The notes: a model not told the origin generated them from the letters alone. A stretch of DNA of 64,000 nt from Rhodobacter aestuarii (GCF_900156655.1 NZ_FTOG01000001.1:248001-312000), one strand, 5' to 3'. Shown: positions 1 through 9,013, numbered from the stretch's first letter. A program made the numbers and translations.

Positions 1-1
1 C

Positions 2-1237
2 TCGGCGGGCTTTGGTGCGCTGACGGCGGCCTTGGCGGGGATGCTGGCCACACGCGAAAGCCGCACGCTTTGGCCGGGTCTCGTAACGGCGGCACTGGTT
101 GCGGTGTCGCCCGGGCTTTCTGGCAACGCACTCAATGGGCTGGAAACCTCGCTCGCGGCTGCGCTTCTGCTCTGGGTGCTTTGGCTGGTGCAGGGGACGG
201 ACGGGCAGGGGTCTTTTGCGCGTGCCGCAATCATTGGTGGCGTTGCGGGCGCGGCACTTTTGGCGCGGATTGACAGTGTGCTTTTCCTGCTGCCAGCCGG
301 GCTTTGGGGGCTTTCCCGGCTTGGGGTCTTGCGCACCGCAGTCGTGGCCTTTGTGGCGGCGGTCGTTGTGCTGCCTTGGGTGCTTTACTGCCTGCGCTTC
401 GGCGCACCAGTGCCCGAAAGTGGCGCCGCAGTGCGCCAAATTGTGGAGTTTCATCACACGATTGAAAAACTTGGCCCGATGATGGGGCTCAACCGAATTG
501 GGATCGCCCTTGATACGCTGCTTTCAGATCGTGTTTTGGGGATTGGTGCCATCATCGTTCTGGGCAGCTTGTTGGCGGGGCTGGCGCAGCTTTGGCGCGC
601 ACGGGCCATGAATCTCGGTGGCGTCCTTGCGCTTTCGGGGTTGCTTTATCTGGGGTTCTATCTGTTCTATTTGCCCGCCTTTTGGTTCTTTGATCGCTAT
701 TTGAACCCGGTTTTGCTGTTTTCGACGATCTTGCTGGTCCTCACCTTTGCCGCGCAGGTGGAGGCGCGCGCAGGGCGGGTCGTTGGTGCGCTTGCGCTTG
801 GGGGTGTTTTGATCGCGATCAGTGCCTCAACCCATCTGCGCGTGCTTTCCAACCCGATGATGCTGCGCACAGATCGGGGGTACACGCGGCAGGTGGAAGG
901 GATTTTGGACCAGCTTCCCGCAGACGCGGTCTTGGCGGCGATGCAATCCGGAGCCTTGGGATGGTGGGCGGAAAGTGCGCCCTATGCGGAAAAGCACATC
1001 CGGGTCATCAATCTTGATGGCGTTGTGAACCGTGCCGCGAAAGAGGCGATTGGGGCGCATCGGTTGGGCGATTATCTCGCGCAGATTGAGGCGACCCATT
1101 TTGCCGATTGGCCCACAAACGTTTTGATGCTGAACACCTATCTGGGGGCCGCGCCAAAGGTGCGTCTGGGCGATAAGGTCTTCTCAGGTCATCTCGGCGA
1201 TAGCTTCGATCTGTATATGGTGGTTCCGGGCGCGTAA
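2..1237 (+). CDS. Polytopic membrane protein, 5' end outside window (possible GT-C type glycosyltransferase)
   Basis: The reading frame is open from the first bases of the window to the TAA at 1235-1237, so about 411 C-terminal residues are visible and the true start lies upstream. The visible part has roughly eight hydrophobic segments, then a soluble C-terminal domain of about 130 residues. An LLARIDSVLFLLPAG-type segment after the first helices resembles the loop of GT-C integral membrane glycosyltransferases, and the closing soluble domain is common in that group. This is family resemblance only; no catalytic Asp/Glu pair can be assigned because the N-terminus is missing. It converges on the DUF1289 gene, 8 bp away. 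Confidence 0.6.
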   Translation, partial: SAGFGALTAALAGMLATRESRTLWPGLVTAALVAVSPGLSGNALNGLETSLAAALLLWVLWLVQGTDGQGSFARAAIIGGVAGAALLARIDSVLFLLPAGLWGLSRLGVLRTAVVAFVAAVVVLPWVLYCLRFGAPVPESGAAVRQIVEFHHTIEKLGPMMGLNRIGIALDTLLSDRVLGIGAIIVLGSLLAGLAQLWRARAMNLGGVLALSGLLYLGFYLFYLPAFWFFDRYLNPVLLFSTILLVLTFAAQVEARAGRVVGALALGGVLIAISASTHLRVLSNPMMLRTDRGYTRQVEGILDQLPADAVLAAMQSGALGWWAESAPYAEKHIRVINLDGVVNRAAKEAIGAHRLGDYLAQIEATHFADWPTNVLMLNTYLGAAPKVRLGDKVFSGHLGDSFDLYMVVPGA

Positions 1238-1245
1238 GCGCCCCC

Positions 1246-1476
1246 TTACTCGCTCTGCCGGGCTGCGCGCCCACCGCGGCGTTTGGCAAGGCGTGGCGCG
1301 CGGGCTGGCAGCTCTGCCATAATCGCGCGGCGTTCTTCGGGCGAAAGCACCGACCATTGGCCGATTTCGTCCAAACTGCGGTAGCATCCGATGCAAATCC
1401 GTTCCTCGCGGTGGATTTGACACAGCTTCACGCAGGGGCTTTGAATCTCGTCACGTTTCCAGACGTCATCCGTCAT
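1246..1476 (-). CDS. DUF1289 family protein
   Basis: A 76-residue protein with the DUF1289 pattern: SPCVKLC near residue 13, CIGC near residue 28, then SLDEIGQW and a PEERRAIMAELPAR segment. The four cysteines are arranged C-x3-C and C-x2-C and look like a small metal or Fe-S site. The C-terminus is Arg-rich. The ATG at 1476 is chosen because the family starts just before the first cysteine pair; the frame stays open further upstream but that overlaps ruvX heavily. The first 11 bp overlap the end of ruvX, so it is probably co-transcribed and translationally coupled. Cellular function is unknown. Confidence 0.85.
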   Translation of the reverse strand: MTDDVWKRDEIQSPCVKLCQIHREERICIGCYRSLDEIGQWSVLSPEERRAIMAELPARAPRLAKRRGGRAARQSE

Positions 1477-1951
1477 TGGCCTGTCTCCGAAGGTGCCCGA
1501 GCCGGTCGAGCGCGCCTTGCAAGATAAAGCCCGCAGCCACATGGTCCACCAATTCGGCGCGACGTTTTCGAGATAAATCCGCCTCAAGCATCGCGCGTTC
1601 GGCCGCGACGGTCGACAAACGCTCATCCCAAAAGGCAATCGGCAGGGGGGTGAGCTTTTCAAGGTTACGCGCAAAGGCGCGGGTGGATTGCGCGCGCGGG
1701 CCCTCGGAGCCATCCATATTCATTGGCAGACCGAGCACCAGCCCGACAATTTCGCGCTCCTCCACGATCTTCAAAAGCTCCGCCGCATCGAGCGTGAACT
1801 TTTGCCGCCGGATGGTGCGCAAGGGCGTGGAGATTGAGCGCAACCCGTCAGAGATAGAGACCCCAAGTGTCTTGGTGCCAAGGTCAAGCCCCGCCAAACC
1901 GCCAATGCGGGGCAGGGCGGTGGCAAACTCTTCGATGCTAGCACAGATCAT
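1466..1951 (-). CDS. ruvX: RuvX/YqgF family putative pre-16S rRNA nuclease (Holliday junction resolvase-like)
   Basis: A 161-residue RNase H-fold protein. GLAGLDLGTKTLGVSISD near residues 18-35 carries the first catalytic Asp, VGLVLGLPMNMDGSEGP is the second strand and loop, FWDERLSTVAAERAML follows, and the final Asp lies in VDHVAAGFILQGALD. Family members act in 16S rRNA 5'-end maturation and were earlier annotated as Holliday junction resolvases. The length is normal. Its start codon overlaps the ccmI stop by 4 bp (ATGA), and its end overlaps the DUF1289 gene, giving a tight ccmI-ruvX-DUF1289 operon. Confidence 0.9.
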   Translation of the reverse strand: MICASIEEFATALPRIGGLAGLDLGTKTLGVSISDGLRSISTPLRTIRRQKFTLDAAELLKIVEEREIVGLVLGLPMNMDGSEGPRAQSTRAFARNLEKLTPLPIAFWDERLSTVAAERAMLEADLSRKRRAELVDHVAAGFILQGALDRLGHLRRQANDG

Positions 1952-3492
1952 TCGCTTACCCCGGCGGATTTGGCAGCGGCCTCAAGCGCGGCAAGGGCTT
2001 GCGCATCCTCGGCCAAGGCGGCACGGGCTTTGGCGAGCATCTCTTTCGCCTCATCCGTTTTGCCGATGGTGGAGAGCGCGCCAATCGCGCGAGTCCATTC
2101 CTCCACGCTGCCGCCTTCTTCGTTAAGGCGGGTCACGAGGCGCTCGACCATGCCTTCGATCATCGCTTGTCGATCCTCGGCGCTCATTTCGCCTGCGGCT
2201 TGCACCTGCTCGGCGCTTGGGCCGGGCATCATCGGCGCGGCGGGGGCGGGGTCTTCCACTTTTTCGCCCAAAGGTGTGGCGGCAGCGGCCTCGATCCGCG
2301 CAAGATCTTCGGCGCGGTTGGCGAATTTCTCGCGTGCCTCGCCAGCGATGGCCCCGGCACGCTCCGCCTCGCCAATGATCCGCAAAGACGAGATCAGTTT
2401 TTCCCAATCGTCGATCGTGCCGCCTTCATTGGCCATCCGCGCATTGAGCGCCTCGACCATGCCGCGCACCATTTGCGCGCGCTCTGCCGGAGGCATATCT
2501 TGCGCGGCGGCCAAATCTTCGGCGGTCGGGCCGCGCGGCACCGGCATCGGTGCGGTGTAATCATCCTCGCCCGCCAGCCATGCAAGCGCGTCGATATTTT
2601 GCATGATCAGCGGCACCCAAGGATCTTCGGGGGCCGAGACGCGCAAAGCTGCATCCCACAGCCGAAACGCACGGTCTGGGCGCTGGTTTTGCCCCATCAT
2701 CAGACCAAGGTAGAAAAGCGCGCGCGCATTGGTGCGGTCTTTGTCGAGCGCGGTGGCAAAGGCGGCTTCGGTCTCGGGGGTAATGATGCCTTGGCCTGCC
2801 GCGATGAACATGAACTCGCCCAGACGCGCGTAATCTTCTGCGGTGGCGCTGTCGCCTTTGAGCGCGATCAGCCGCCGTTGTGCCTCCCATCCGGCATGAT
2901 AATTGCCGACCTGCATCTCGTTCACGGCGAGAAGGTCAAGCCCGCGAATATCGTTGGGGCGATCTTGCACGGCTTTGCGCAGGCGCTCCATAAGTTCTTG
3001 GAACTCTTGCGGAACCTCCGGCGTCGGGCCGCGCTCGGCCAAGGCGACCTTTTCCGCCTCTTCTTGCGAGGGGCGGCTTGTGTAGCTGTCATTGGCCGCC
3101 GCAATGCGCTTCGCCATCGGCTCATCGGGCATGCCATTTGCCCCCAGCCAATCATAAAGGAAGAAGGTGCCCGCAAGGGCGGCAACCACAATCCCAGCCA
3201 TCGCAACGGTCAACCCGCGCGGCGCTTGCCCGCCCGCTTGCACCATTGCGGCTTGCGCGGCGCGATCTGCTTCGAGCAGGCGGCGCGAGATTTCGATTTT
3301 CAGCCGATCCGCCTCTTCTGGCGCCAGCACGCCGCGCGCGCGGTCTTTTTCCACCTCGGCCAATTGCGTGCGATACACCTGCATATCTTGCACGGCAGCG
3401 GGCACCTCGGCCCCGCGCGGGCGCAACAGCGTGATCGCAAGGGCAAAGGCGATGGCAGCCACCAAAGTGGCGCAGATGATCCAGAACAGCAT
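1948..3492 (-). CDS. ccmI: c-type cytochrome biogenesis protein CcmI
   Basis: A 514-residue protein. It starts MLFWIICATLVAAIAFALAI as a membrane helix, followed by a cytoplasmic loop with a VYRTQLAEVEKDRARGVLAPEEAD pattern, a second helix at about 97-115, and a long periplasmic region with TPR-like repeats. CcmI acts in the apocytochrome c and CcmFH haem ligation step. In Rhodobacter the N-terminal membrane module and the C-terminal TPR module have separate roles. The distal region contains two similar segments around ERAQMVRGMVEALNARM and DRQAMIEGMVERLVTRL, so an internal duplication is visible. The ATG has GGAG upstream. No other ccm gene lies in the window. Confidence 0.92.
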   Translation of the reverse strand: MLFWIICATLVAAIAFALAITLLRPRGAEVPAAVQDMQVYRTQLAEVEKDRARGVLAPEEADRLKIEISRRLLEADRAAQAAMVQAGGQAPRGLTVAMAGIVVAALAGTFFLYDWLGANGMPDEPMAKRIAAANDSYTSRPSQEEAEKVALAERGPTPEVPQEFQELMERLRKAVQDRPNDIRGLDLLAVNEMQVGNYHAGWEAQRRLIALKGDSATAEDYARLGEFMFIAAGQGIITPETEAAFATALDKDRTNARALFYLGLMMGQNQRPDRAFRLWDAALRVSAPEDPWVPLIMQNIDALAWLAGEDDYTAPMPVPRGPTAEDLAAAQDMPPAERAQMVRGMVEALNARMANEGGTIDDWEKLISSLRIIGEAERAGAIAGEAREKFANRAEDLARIEAAAATPLGEKVEDPAPAAPMMPGPSAEQVQAAGEMSAEDRQAMIEGMVERLVTRLNEEGGSVEEWTRAIGALSTIGKTDEAKEMLAKARAALAEDAQALAALEAAAKSAGVSE

Positions 3493-3687
3493 CGGGTCTC
3501 CTCTTCTCCGCTTTCCCCTTAGCGGTTTCGAACCGTTCCAGAAAGAGCCAAGCGCGCGGGGCGCTCCTCACAGCCCCGTTCCTCACAGCCTCGTGTTCAT
3601 GCTGCACGTGCAATGTCGCTTTTTTCTCTCGGATGCCGCTTGAGGGGGGCTTTCGGGGGGCAGGGAGGTTCATCTAAGAAAAAACAT

Positions 3688-3700
3688 GCGACAGAGTCGC
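3688..3700. promoter_or_regulatory. Inverted repeat upstream of soxB
   Basis: The sequence GCGAC-AGA-GTCGC is a perfect 5-bp-arm palindrome with a 3-bp centre, 28 bp upstream of the soxB ATG. Position and symmetry suggest an operator for the soxBDAG operon. No regulator gene is adjacent, and the arms are short, so chance is possible in GC-rich DNA. Confidence 0.3.
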
Positions 3701-3727
3701 CACTGCTTCCCAACCCAGAGAGGGCCG

Positions 3728-4972
3728 ATGAGACGTTATTCGATCTTCGCCGTTGCGCGCGAGGCGCTGCGCTACCATTCCGGATGGGAAAAGGCCTGGG
3801 CATCGCCTGAACCGAAAAAACGCTATGACGTGATCATCGTCGGCGCGGGTGGCCACGGGCTGGCCACGGCTTACTACCTTGGCAAGGTGCATGGCATCAC
3901 CAATGTGGCCATCATCGAAAAGGGCTGGCTTGGCGGCGGTAACACGGGCCGCAATACCACGATCATCCGCTCGAACTATCTGCAAGATCCGTCGGCGGCG
4001 ATCTATGAAAAGGCGCGTTCGCTTTACGAAGAGCTGAGCGCTGACCTGAACTACAACGTAATGTTCAGCCCGCGCGGCCTTTTGATGCTGGCGCAGTCCG
4101 AACATGAGATGCGCGGCTACAAGCGCACCGTCTATGCCAACAACCTGCAAGGCGTCGAAACCCGCTGGATCGAACGCGATGAGGTCAAAAGCCTCGTGCC
4201 GATCCTGAACATCGACGGGCCGCGCTACCCGGTTCTGGGCGCGCTTTATCAAGAACGCGGTGGCACCGCGCGCCACGATGCGGTGGCTTGGGGCTATGCC
4301 CGCAAATGCTCGGCAATGGGCATGGATATCATCCAAAACTGCGAAGTGACCGGCGTGCGCACCGCGCGCGGCAAGGTTGTGGGCGTGAACACCACCAAAG
4401 GTGAGATCGATTGCAACAAGCTCGCCATGGTCGTTGCCGGCCATTCGAGCGTTCTGGCCGAAATGGCGGGCTTCCGTCTGCCGATCGAATCCGCCGCGCT
4501 GCAAGCTTGGGTGTCTGAGCCGATCAAACCGACCATTGACGTGGTGGTGATGGCGAACCTCGTGCACGGCTACATGTCGCAATCCGACAAGGGCGAATTG
4601 GTCATTGGCGGCGGCACCGACGGGTTCAACAACTACACCCAACGCGGCTCGTGGCACCATGTCGAGCAAACGACCCGTGCCTTGGTGGAAACCTTCCCGG
4701 TGATCTCGCGGCTCAAGATGCTGCGCCAATGGGGTGGCATTGTGGACATGACCGGCGACCGCTCGCCGATCCTGTCGAAAACCCCGGTCGAGGGCATCTA
4801 TGTCAACTGCGGCTGGGGCACCGGCGGCTTCAAGGCGATCCCGGGTTCGGGCTATGCGATGGCGGAACTTGTCGCCAAAGAATATTCGCCCTTGGCCGCC
4901 GATTTCAGCCTCAAACGCTTCAAAGAAGGCCAGTTCATCGACGAGAGCGTTGCCGCCGGGGTGGCGCACTGA
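3728..4972 (+). CDS. soxB: Heterotetrameric sarcosine oxidase, beta subunit
   Basis: A 414-residue flavoprotein subunit. Heterotetrameric sarcosine oxidase oxidatively demethylates sarcosine to glycine, giving H2O2 and formaldehyde, or 5,10-methylene-THF when folate is present. YDVIIVGAGGHGLATAYYL near residue 32 is the FAD-binding Rossmann fold. GGNTGRNTTIIRSNY follows as in the family. RGGTARHDAVAWG near residue 183 carries the histidine that binds FMN covalently in characterised enzymes, and CGWGTGGFKAIPGSG closes the FAD site. The ATG at 3728 is preferred over an upstream in-frame start because it has GAGAGGG spacing and matches the MRRYS family N-terminus. It is the first gene of soxBDAG. 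Confidence 0.95.
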   Translation: MRRYSIFAVAREALRYHSGWEKAWASPEPKKRYDVIIVGAGGHGLATAYYLGKVHGITNVAIIEKGWLGGGNTGRNTTIIRSNYLQDPSAAIYEKARSLYEELSADLNYNVMFSPRGLLMLAQSEHEMRGYKRTVYANNLQGVETRWIERDEVKSLVPILNIDGPRYPVLGALYQERGGTARHDAVAWGYARKCSAMGMDIIQNCEVTGVRTARGKVVGVNTTKGEIDCNKLAMVVAGHSSVLAEMAGFRLPIESAALQAWVSEPIKPTIDVVVMANLVHGYMSQSDKGELVIGGGTDGFNNYTQRGSWHHVEQTTRALVETFPVISRLKMLRQWGGIVDMTGDRSPILSKTPVEGIYVNCGWGTGGFKAIPGSGYAMAELVAKEYSPLAADFSLKRFKEGQFIDESVAAGVAH

Positions 4973-5049
4973 TGCTGTGCTGCAACCCGACTTCTTTCCA
5001 CTTTGCCGGGGCGCAAAACCCGGCGCGCGTCATCAAGAAGGCCCGCTGA
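4972..5049 (+). CDS. Possible 25-residue microprotein between soxB and soxD
   Basis: An ORF of 25 codons begins at the ATG that shares one base with the soxB stop (TGATG). It ends one base before the soxD ATG, so it fills the gap exactly. The peptide begins MLCCNPTSFHF and ends ARVIKKAR, with a Cys pair and a basic end. There is no separate Shine-Dalgarno site; translation would depend on reinitiation after soxB. It may only serve to carry ribosomes to soxD, or may be chance. No family is recognised. Confidence 0.3.
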   Translation: MLCCNPTSFHFAGAQNPARVIKKAR

Positions 5050-5050
5050 C

Positions 5051-5374
5051 ATGCTGACACTCACCTGCCCCTGTTGCGGCGTGACCGTCGAGGAGACCGA
5101 ATTGGCCCCCGGCGGCGAGGCGCATCTGAAACGCTTTGGCCCCGGCTCGTCGGACGAAGAGTTTGAAACCTATATGTTCGCCCGCAAAAACCCCAAAGGC
5201 GTGCATTTTGAGCGCTGGCGCCATGCCTATGGCTGCGGCAAGTGGTTTTTGACCGCGCGCTGCACTGCCACGCTTGAGGTTTTTGGCTCCTATCCGGCGC
5301 AAACGACCGAACCCCCCGCCGAGCTGATTGCCAAAATCAAAGAAAAACGCCCCGGTTGGGAGGGCTACAAATGA
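5051..5374 (+). CDS. soxD: Heterotetrameric sarcosine oxidase, delta subunit
   Basis: A 107-residue protein, full length for the SoxD family. Cys6 and Cys9 in CPCCG, with His58 and Cys62 in RHAYGCGKWF, reproduce the zinc site of this small structural subunit. The central FARKNPKGVHFERW region and the R-C-T-A segment are typical. It has no catalytic role of its own and binds the alpha subunit. The stop codon overlaps the soxA start by 4 bp (ATGA), so translation is probably coupled. The ATG at 5051 is chosen because the cysteine motif must lie close to the N-terminus. Confidence 0.95.
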   Translation: MLTLTCPCCGVTVEETELAPGGEAHLKRFGPGSSDEEFETYMFARKNPKGVHFERWRHAYGCGKWFLTARCTATLEVFGSYPAQTTEPPAELIAKIKEKRPGWEGYK

Positions 5375-8325
5375 GCCAACGTCTGAAAACGGGCGGCCGT
5401 CTGATTGACCGCTCGAAGGAACTGACCTTCACCTTCAACCATTCCCGCTACAAAGGCTATGAGGGCGACACGCTTGCCTCGGCGCTGCTCGGGGCTGGCA
5501 AATCGCTGTTGGGCCGCTCGTTCAAATATCACCGCGCGCGTGGGCTTGTGGCCTCGGGCGTGGAAGAGCCGAACGTGCTGTTGAACCTCGGCAAAGGCGA
5601 CCGGCTGGAGCCCGATCAGCGCGCCACCACCACCGAGCTGTTCAACGGTGCTGTGGCTTCGAGCCAAAACCACTGGCCGACGCTCGCTTTCGATGTGGGC
5701 GCGATCAACGACTACGCCTATCGGATGCTGCCCGCGGGCTTTTACTACAAGACCTTCATGGTCTCCACTTGGGCGTGGCACAAACTCTTTGAGCCGATCG
5801 TACGGCAAGCGGCGGGCCTTGGCGCTGCGCCGACCAAAGCCGACGCGGACCGCTATGAACAAGCCTATGCCTATTGCGACGTGCTGGTTGCGGGCGGCGG
5901 TGTTGCAGGCCTGATGGCGGCGCTGAAAGCGGCGGCAGAGGGCAAACGCGTTCTCGTAGCCGAGCAAACCGCGCATTGGGGCGGGCGTGCGCCTGTCGAT
6001 GGCGGTGAGATCGACGGCATGGACCCCGAGGCTTGGGTGAAGAAAACCCTCGAAGCCCTTGGCAAGATGGACAATGTCCGTCTGATGACCCGTACGATGG
6101 TGGCGGGGCTTCATGACCACGGCTATGCGATCCTTTACGAACGTGTGGCTGACCACACCCCGGGTGATGGCCGTCCGCGCCACCGGTTGTGGCGTGTCCG
6201 CGCGGGCCTGACCAAAGTGGCTTCGGGCGCGATTGAACGCCCGCTGGCGTTTGCGGGCAACGATGTGCCGGGCGTCATGCTCGCCTCTGCCGTGCGCGAT
6301 TATATCGTCAACTGGGCGGTTTCTCCGGGCAAGGAAATCGTGGTTGTGACCAACAACGACGATGCCTATCGCACCGCGCTTTGTGCGCTCGATGCCGGGC
6401 AAAAAGTCGTTGCCGTGATCGACGCGCGCGAAATGGCCAATGGCCCGCTCGTGCAGGCGGTCAAAGAGCGTGGCGTGAAAGTGCTTGAAGGCCATGCGAT
6501 CTCCAAAGTGCGCGGCAAGTCGGGCGTTGTGGCGGTGGAAATCTGCCGTCAAAACGGCACCGGCAGCGTTGAAGATGTGCTGGGCTGCGATTGTGTGGCG
6601 ATGTCGGGCGGTTGGTCGCCGGTCGTGCACCTTTATTCGCATTCGGGCGGCAAGGTGATGTGGGATGAAGCGGGCGCGATGTTCCGCCCCGATCCGGCCC
6701 GTCCGCCGGTGGGCGACAAAGGCCAGCCGATTGCCGAAGTGGTCGGTTCCGCCAATGGCGCGCTGACGCTTACCGCGCTTTGCGCCGAGGCTGGCATTGC
6801 AGGTGGTGCGGAAGAAGAACACCCGATCACCCCGGTTTGGATCATGCCCGCCAAGGCTGGCAATGATCTCAAATTCAAATCCTTCCTCGACTTCCAAAAC
6901 GACGTGAAGGTTTCGGACGTGCAATTGGCCGCCCGCGAAGGCTATGCCTCGGTTGAGCATACCAAGCGCTATACCACGCTTGGGATGGCCACCGATCAAG
7001 GTAAGCTCAGCAATATCAACGGTCTGGCCGTGCTTTCTGATGCGCTTGGCCAAGCCATTCCGCAAACCGGCACCACCACCTTCCGCCCGCCCTACACGCC
7101 GATCTCCTTCGGCGCGGTCACCGGCGAAGCGCGCGGCGAAATTTTCCAACCGCTGCGCAAAACGCCGATGCATGGCTGGCACGAAGCGCATGGCGTGCAT
7201 TGGGAGCCGGTGGGCCTGTGGCGCCGCCCCTATACCTACCCGCGTGCGGGCGAGGGGCATCGCGACAGTGTCAACCGCGAGATCGTCAACACCCGCACCA
7301 ATGTGGGCCTGCTTGACGCTTCGACGCTCGGCAAAATCGTCGTCAAAGGGCCCGATGCCGGCAAATTCCTCGACATGATGTATACCAACATGATGTCGAC
7401 CCTGCCGGTCGGTAAATGCCGCTATGGTCTGATGTGCTCGGACAACGGCTTCCTGATCGACGATGGTGTTGTCGTGCGTCTGGCCGAAGACACTTGGCTG
7501 TGCCACACCACCTCGGGTGGGGCGGATCACATCCACGGCCATATGGAAGATTGGCTGCAATGCGAATGGTGGGATTGGAAGGTCTATACCGCCAACCTGA
7601 CCGAGCAATATGCGCAAATCGCCGTGGTCGGCCCGAAAGCGCGCAAGCTGCTTGAGAAACTCGGCGGGATGGATGTCTCGAAAGAGGCGCTGCCCTTCAT
7701 GACCTTCAAAGAAGGCGAGCTTGGTGGCTTCCCGGTGCGGATCTACCGGATTTCGTTCTCGGGCGAGTTGTCCTATGAAATCGCGGTCCCCGCGAATATG
7801 GGCCTCGCGCTTTGGGAAAAACTGAACGAGGCCGGGGCCGAGTTCAGCGCCATGCCTTACGGTACCGAAGCTCTGCACGTGATGCGCGCCGAAAAAGGCT
7901 TCATCATGATCGGTGACGAAACCGATGGCACGGTGATCCCGCAAGACCTCAACCTTGGCTGGGCGATTTCCAAGAAGAAGGAAGACTTCCTTGGCAAGCG
8001 CGCGCAACTGCGCACCCATATGGCCGACCCGGATCGGTGGCGGCTTGTGGGGCTTGAAACGCTTGATGGCACGGTGCTGCCCGATGGCGTTTATGCCGTG
8101 GATCAAGGCGTGAACGAGAACAACCAGCGCAACGTGCAAGGCCGCGTGACCTCCACCTATTATTCGCCGATGCTGAAAAAAGGCATCGCGATGGGTCTGG
8201 TGAAACACGGGCCGGAGCGGATGGGCGAAGTGCTTGATTTCCCCGCCGACAATGGCGTGGTGCTCCAAGCGCGGATCGTCGATCCGGTGTTCTACGACAA
8301 AGCAGGGGAGAAAGCCGATGTCTAA
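5371..8325 (+). CDS. soxA: Heterotetrameric sarcosine oxidase, alpha subunit
   Basis: A 984-residue subunit with three visible parts. Residues about 15-95 form a ferredoxin-like fold with FNHSRYKGYEGDTLASALL. From about 168, DVLVAGGGVAGLMAALKAA begins an NAD(P)-binding and pyridine nucleotide oxidoreductase region. The C-terminal 390 residues are a GcvT-like folate-binding and aminomethyltransferase region, including RAEKGFIMIGDETDGTVIP near the end. In the complex this subunit carries the noncovalent NAD+ and the THF site that captures the methyl group of sarcosine. It overlaps soxD by 4 bp and soxG by 8 bp. Confidence 0.96.
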   Translation: MSQRLKTGGRLIDRSKELTFTFNHSRYKGYEGDTLASALLGAGKSLLGRSFKYHRARGLVASGVEEPNVLLNLGKGDRLEPDQRATTTELFNGAVASSQNHWPTLAFDVGAINDYAYRMLPAGFYYKTFMVSTWAWHKLFEPIVRQAAGLGAAPTKADADRYEQAYAYCDVLVAGGGVAGLMAALKAAAEGKRVLVAEQTAHWGGRAPVDGGEIDGMDPEAWVKKTLEALGKMDNVRLMTRTMVAGLHDHGYAILYERVADHTPGDGRPRHRLWRVRAGLTKVASGAIERPLAFAGNDVPGVMLASAVRDYIVNWAVSPGKEIVVVTNNDDAYRTALCALDAGQKVVAVIDAREMANGPLVQAVKERGVKVLEGHAISKVRGKSGVVAVEICRQNGTGSVEDVLGCDCVAMSGGWSPVVHLYSHSGGKVMWDEAGAMFRPDPARPPVGDKGQPIAEVVGSANGALTLTALCAEAGIAGGAEEEHPITPVWIMPAKAGNDLKFKSFLDFQNDVKVSDVQLAAREGYASVEHTKRYTTLGMATDQGKLSNINGLAVLSDALGQAIPQTGTTTFRPPYTPISFGAVTGEARGEIFQPLRKTPMHGWHEAHGVHWEPVGLWRRPYTYPRAGEGHRDSVNREIVNTRTNVGLLDASTLGKIVVKGPDAGKFLDMMYTNMMSTLPVGKCRYGLMCSDNGFLIDDGVVVRLAEDTWLCHTTSGGADHIHGHMEDWLQCEWWDWKVYTANLTEQYAQIAVVGPKARKLLEKLGGMDVSKEALPFMTFKEGELGGFPVRIYRISFSGELSYEIAVPANMGLALWEKLNEAGAEFSAMPYGTEALHVMRAEKGFIMIGDETDGTVIPQDLNLGWAISKKKEDFLGKRAQLRTHMADPDRWRLVGLETLDGTVLPDGVYAVDQGVNENNQRNVQGRVTSTYYSPMLKKGIAMGLVKHGPERMGEVLDFPADNGVVLQARIVDPVFYDKAGEKADV

Positions 8326-8869
8326 GGCCGTTTCTGCACTGAACGGGCAATCCCACACCGGCTTTGCCACTGTCACCGAGGCGGGTCTGAAGGGCATGGT
8401 CACCCTGCGCGCTGATTTGGACTCCAAGGCACTTGCCAAAGGGCTCAAGGCGCTGGGGCTTAAAGTCCCGGCACAACGCGCCATCGTGACCGAAGGCGCC
8501 CGCTCGGTCGCTTGGATGAGCCCGGATGAGCTTTTGGTTCTGTGCGGCTATGAAGAAGCCGCACAAGTCACCGCTGATCTGGAACAGGCTTTGGCCAAGG
8601 AACATGCGCTTGTGACCAATGTGTCGGATGCCCGCGCGATGTTCACCGTTTCAGGCGCCAAAGGCGATGAAGTGCTGATGAAGCTCTGCCCCATCGACTT
8701 TGAAACCCTTGAAGCGGGCGAGATGCGCCGCTCGCGTGCCGCCCAAGTGGCCGCCGCCGTCTGGCGCTCGGGCCCCGAAGAACTCAGCGTGATCTGCTTC
8801 CGTTCGGTGGCCGGTTACATGATGGGCCTTTTGGAGGTTTCGTCGCGCAAAGGTGGCGAGATCTACTAA
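8318..8869 (+). CDS. soxG: Heterotetrameric sarcosine oxidase, gamma subunit
   Basis: A 183-residue protein resembling the GcvT C-terminal fold of SoxG. SVAWMSPDELLVL, VTNVSDARAMFTVSGAKGDEVLMKLCPIDF and FRSVAGYMMGLLEV are the family landmarks. The ATG at 8318 has GGGGAG upstream and lies inside the end of soxA, an 8-bp overlap typical of these operons. It is the last gene of soxBDAG; a strong hairpin with a T-run follows 66 bp downstream. Confidence 0.94.
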   Translation: MSKAVSALNGQSHTGFATVTEAGLKGMVTLRADLDSKALAKGLKALGLKVPAQRAIVTEGARSVAWMSPDELLVLCGYEEAAQVTADLEQALAKEHALVTNVSDARAMFTVSGAKGDEVLMKLCPIDFETLEAGEMRRSRAAQVAAAVWRSGPEELSVICFRSVAGYMMGLLEVSSRKGGEIY

Positions 8870-8934
8870 GCCGGGCAGGGGGCTTCCCCCTGTTTTCAAA
8901 CGAGTGTCGGGTGAAAATCACTCGGGCAAGGATT

Positions 8935-8956
8935 GGGGGGCTTTGCCCCCCTTTTT
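8935..8956 (+). terminator. Rho-independent terminator after soxBDAG
   Basis: A perfect 7-bp stem GGGGGGC-TTT-GCCCCCC is followed directly by TTTTT. It lies between soxG and the next gene on the same strand, so it should end the sarcosine oxidase transcript. Confidence 0.8.
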
Positions 8957-9013
8957 GCTTGCGCGTCCCAAAGGCGGGTGGAACAAAGGCCGCGCACTTT
9001 GTTGGAGTATTCG

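Noticed and set aside
1999-3522. Long plus-strand ORF opposite ccmI
   Set aside because: Antisense shadow; ccmI has clear family motifs, two membrane helices, a ribosome site and 4-bp coupling to ruvX.
5365-8484. Very long antisense ORF (over 1000 codons) opposite soxA
   Set aside because: It mirrors the codon positions of soxA; high third-position GC removes stops on the opposite strand. No ribosome site or recognisable domain.
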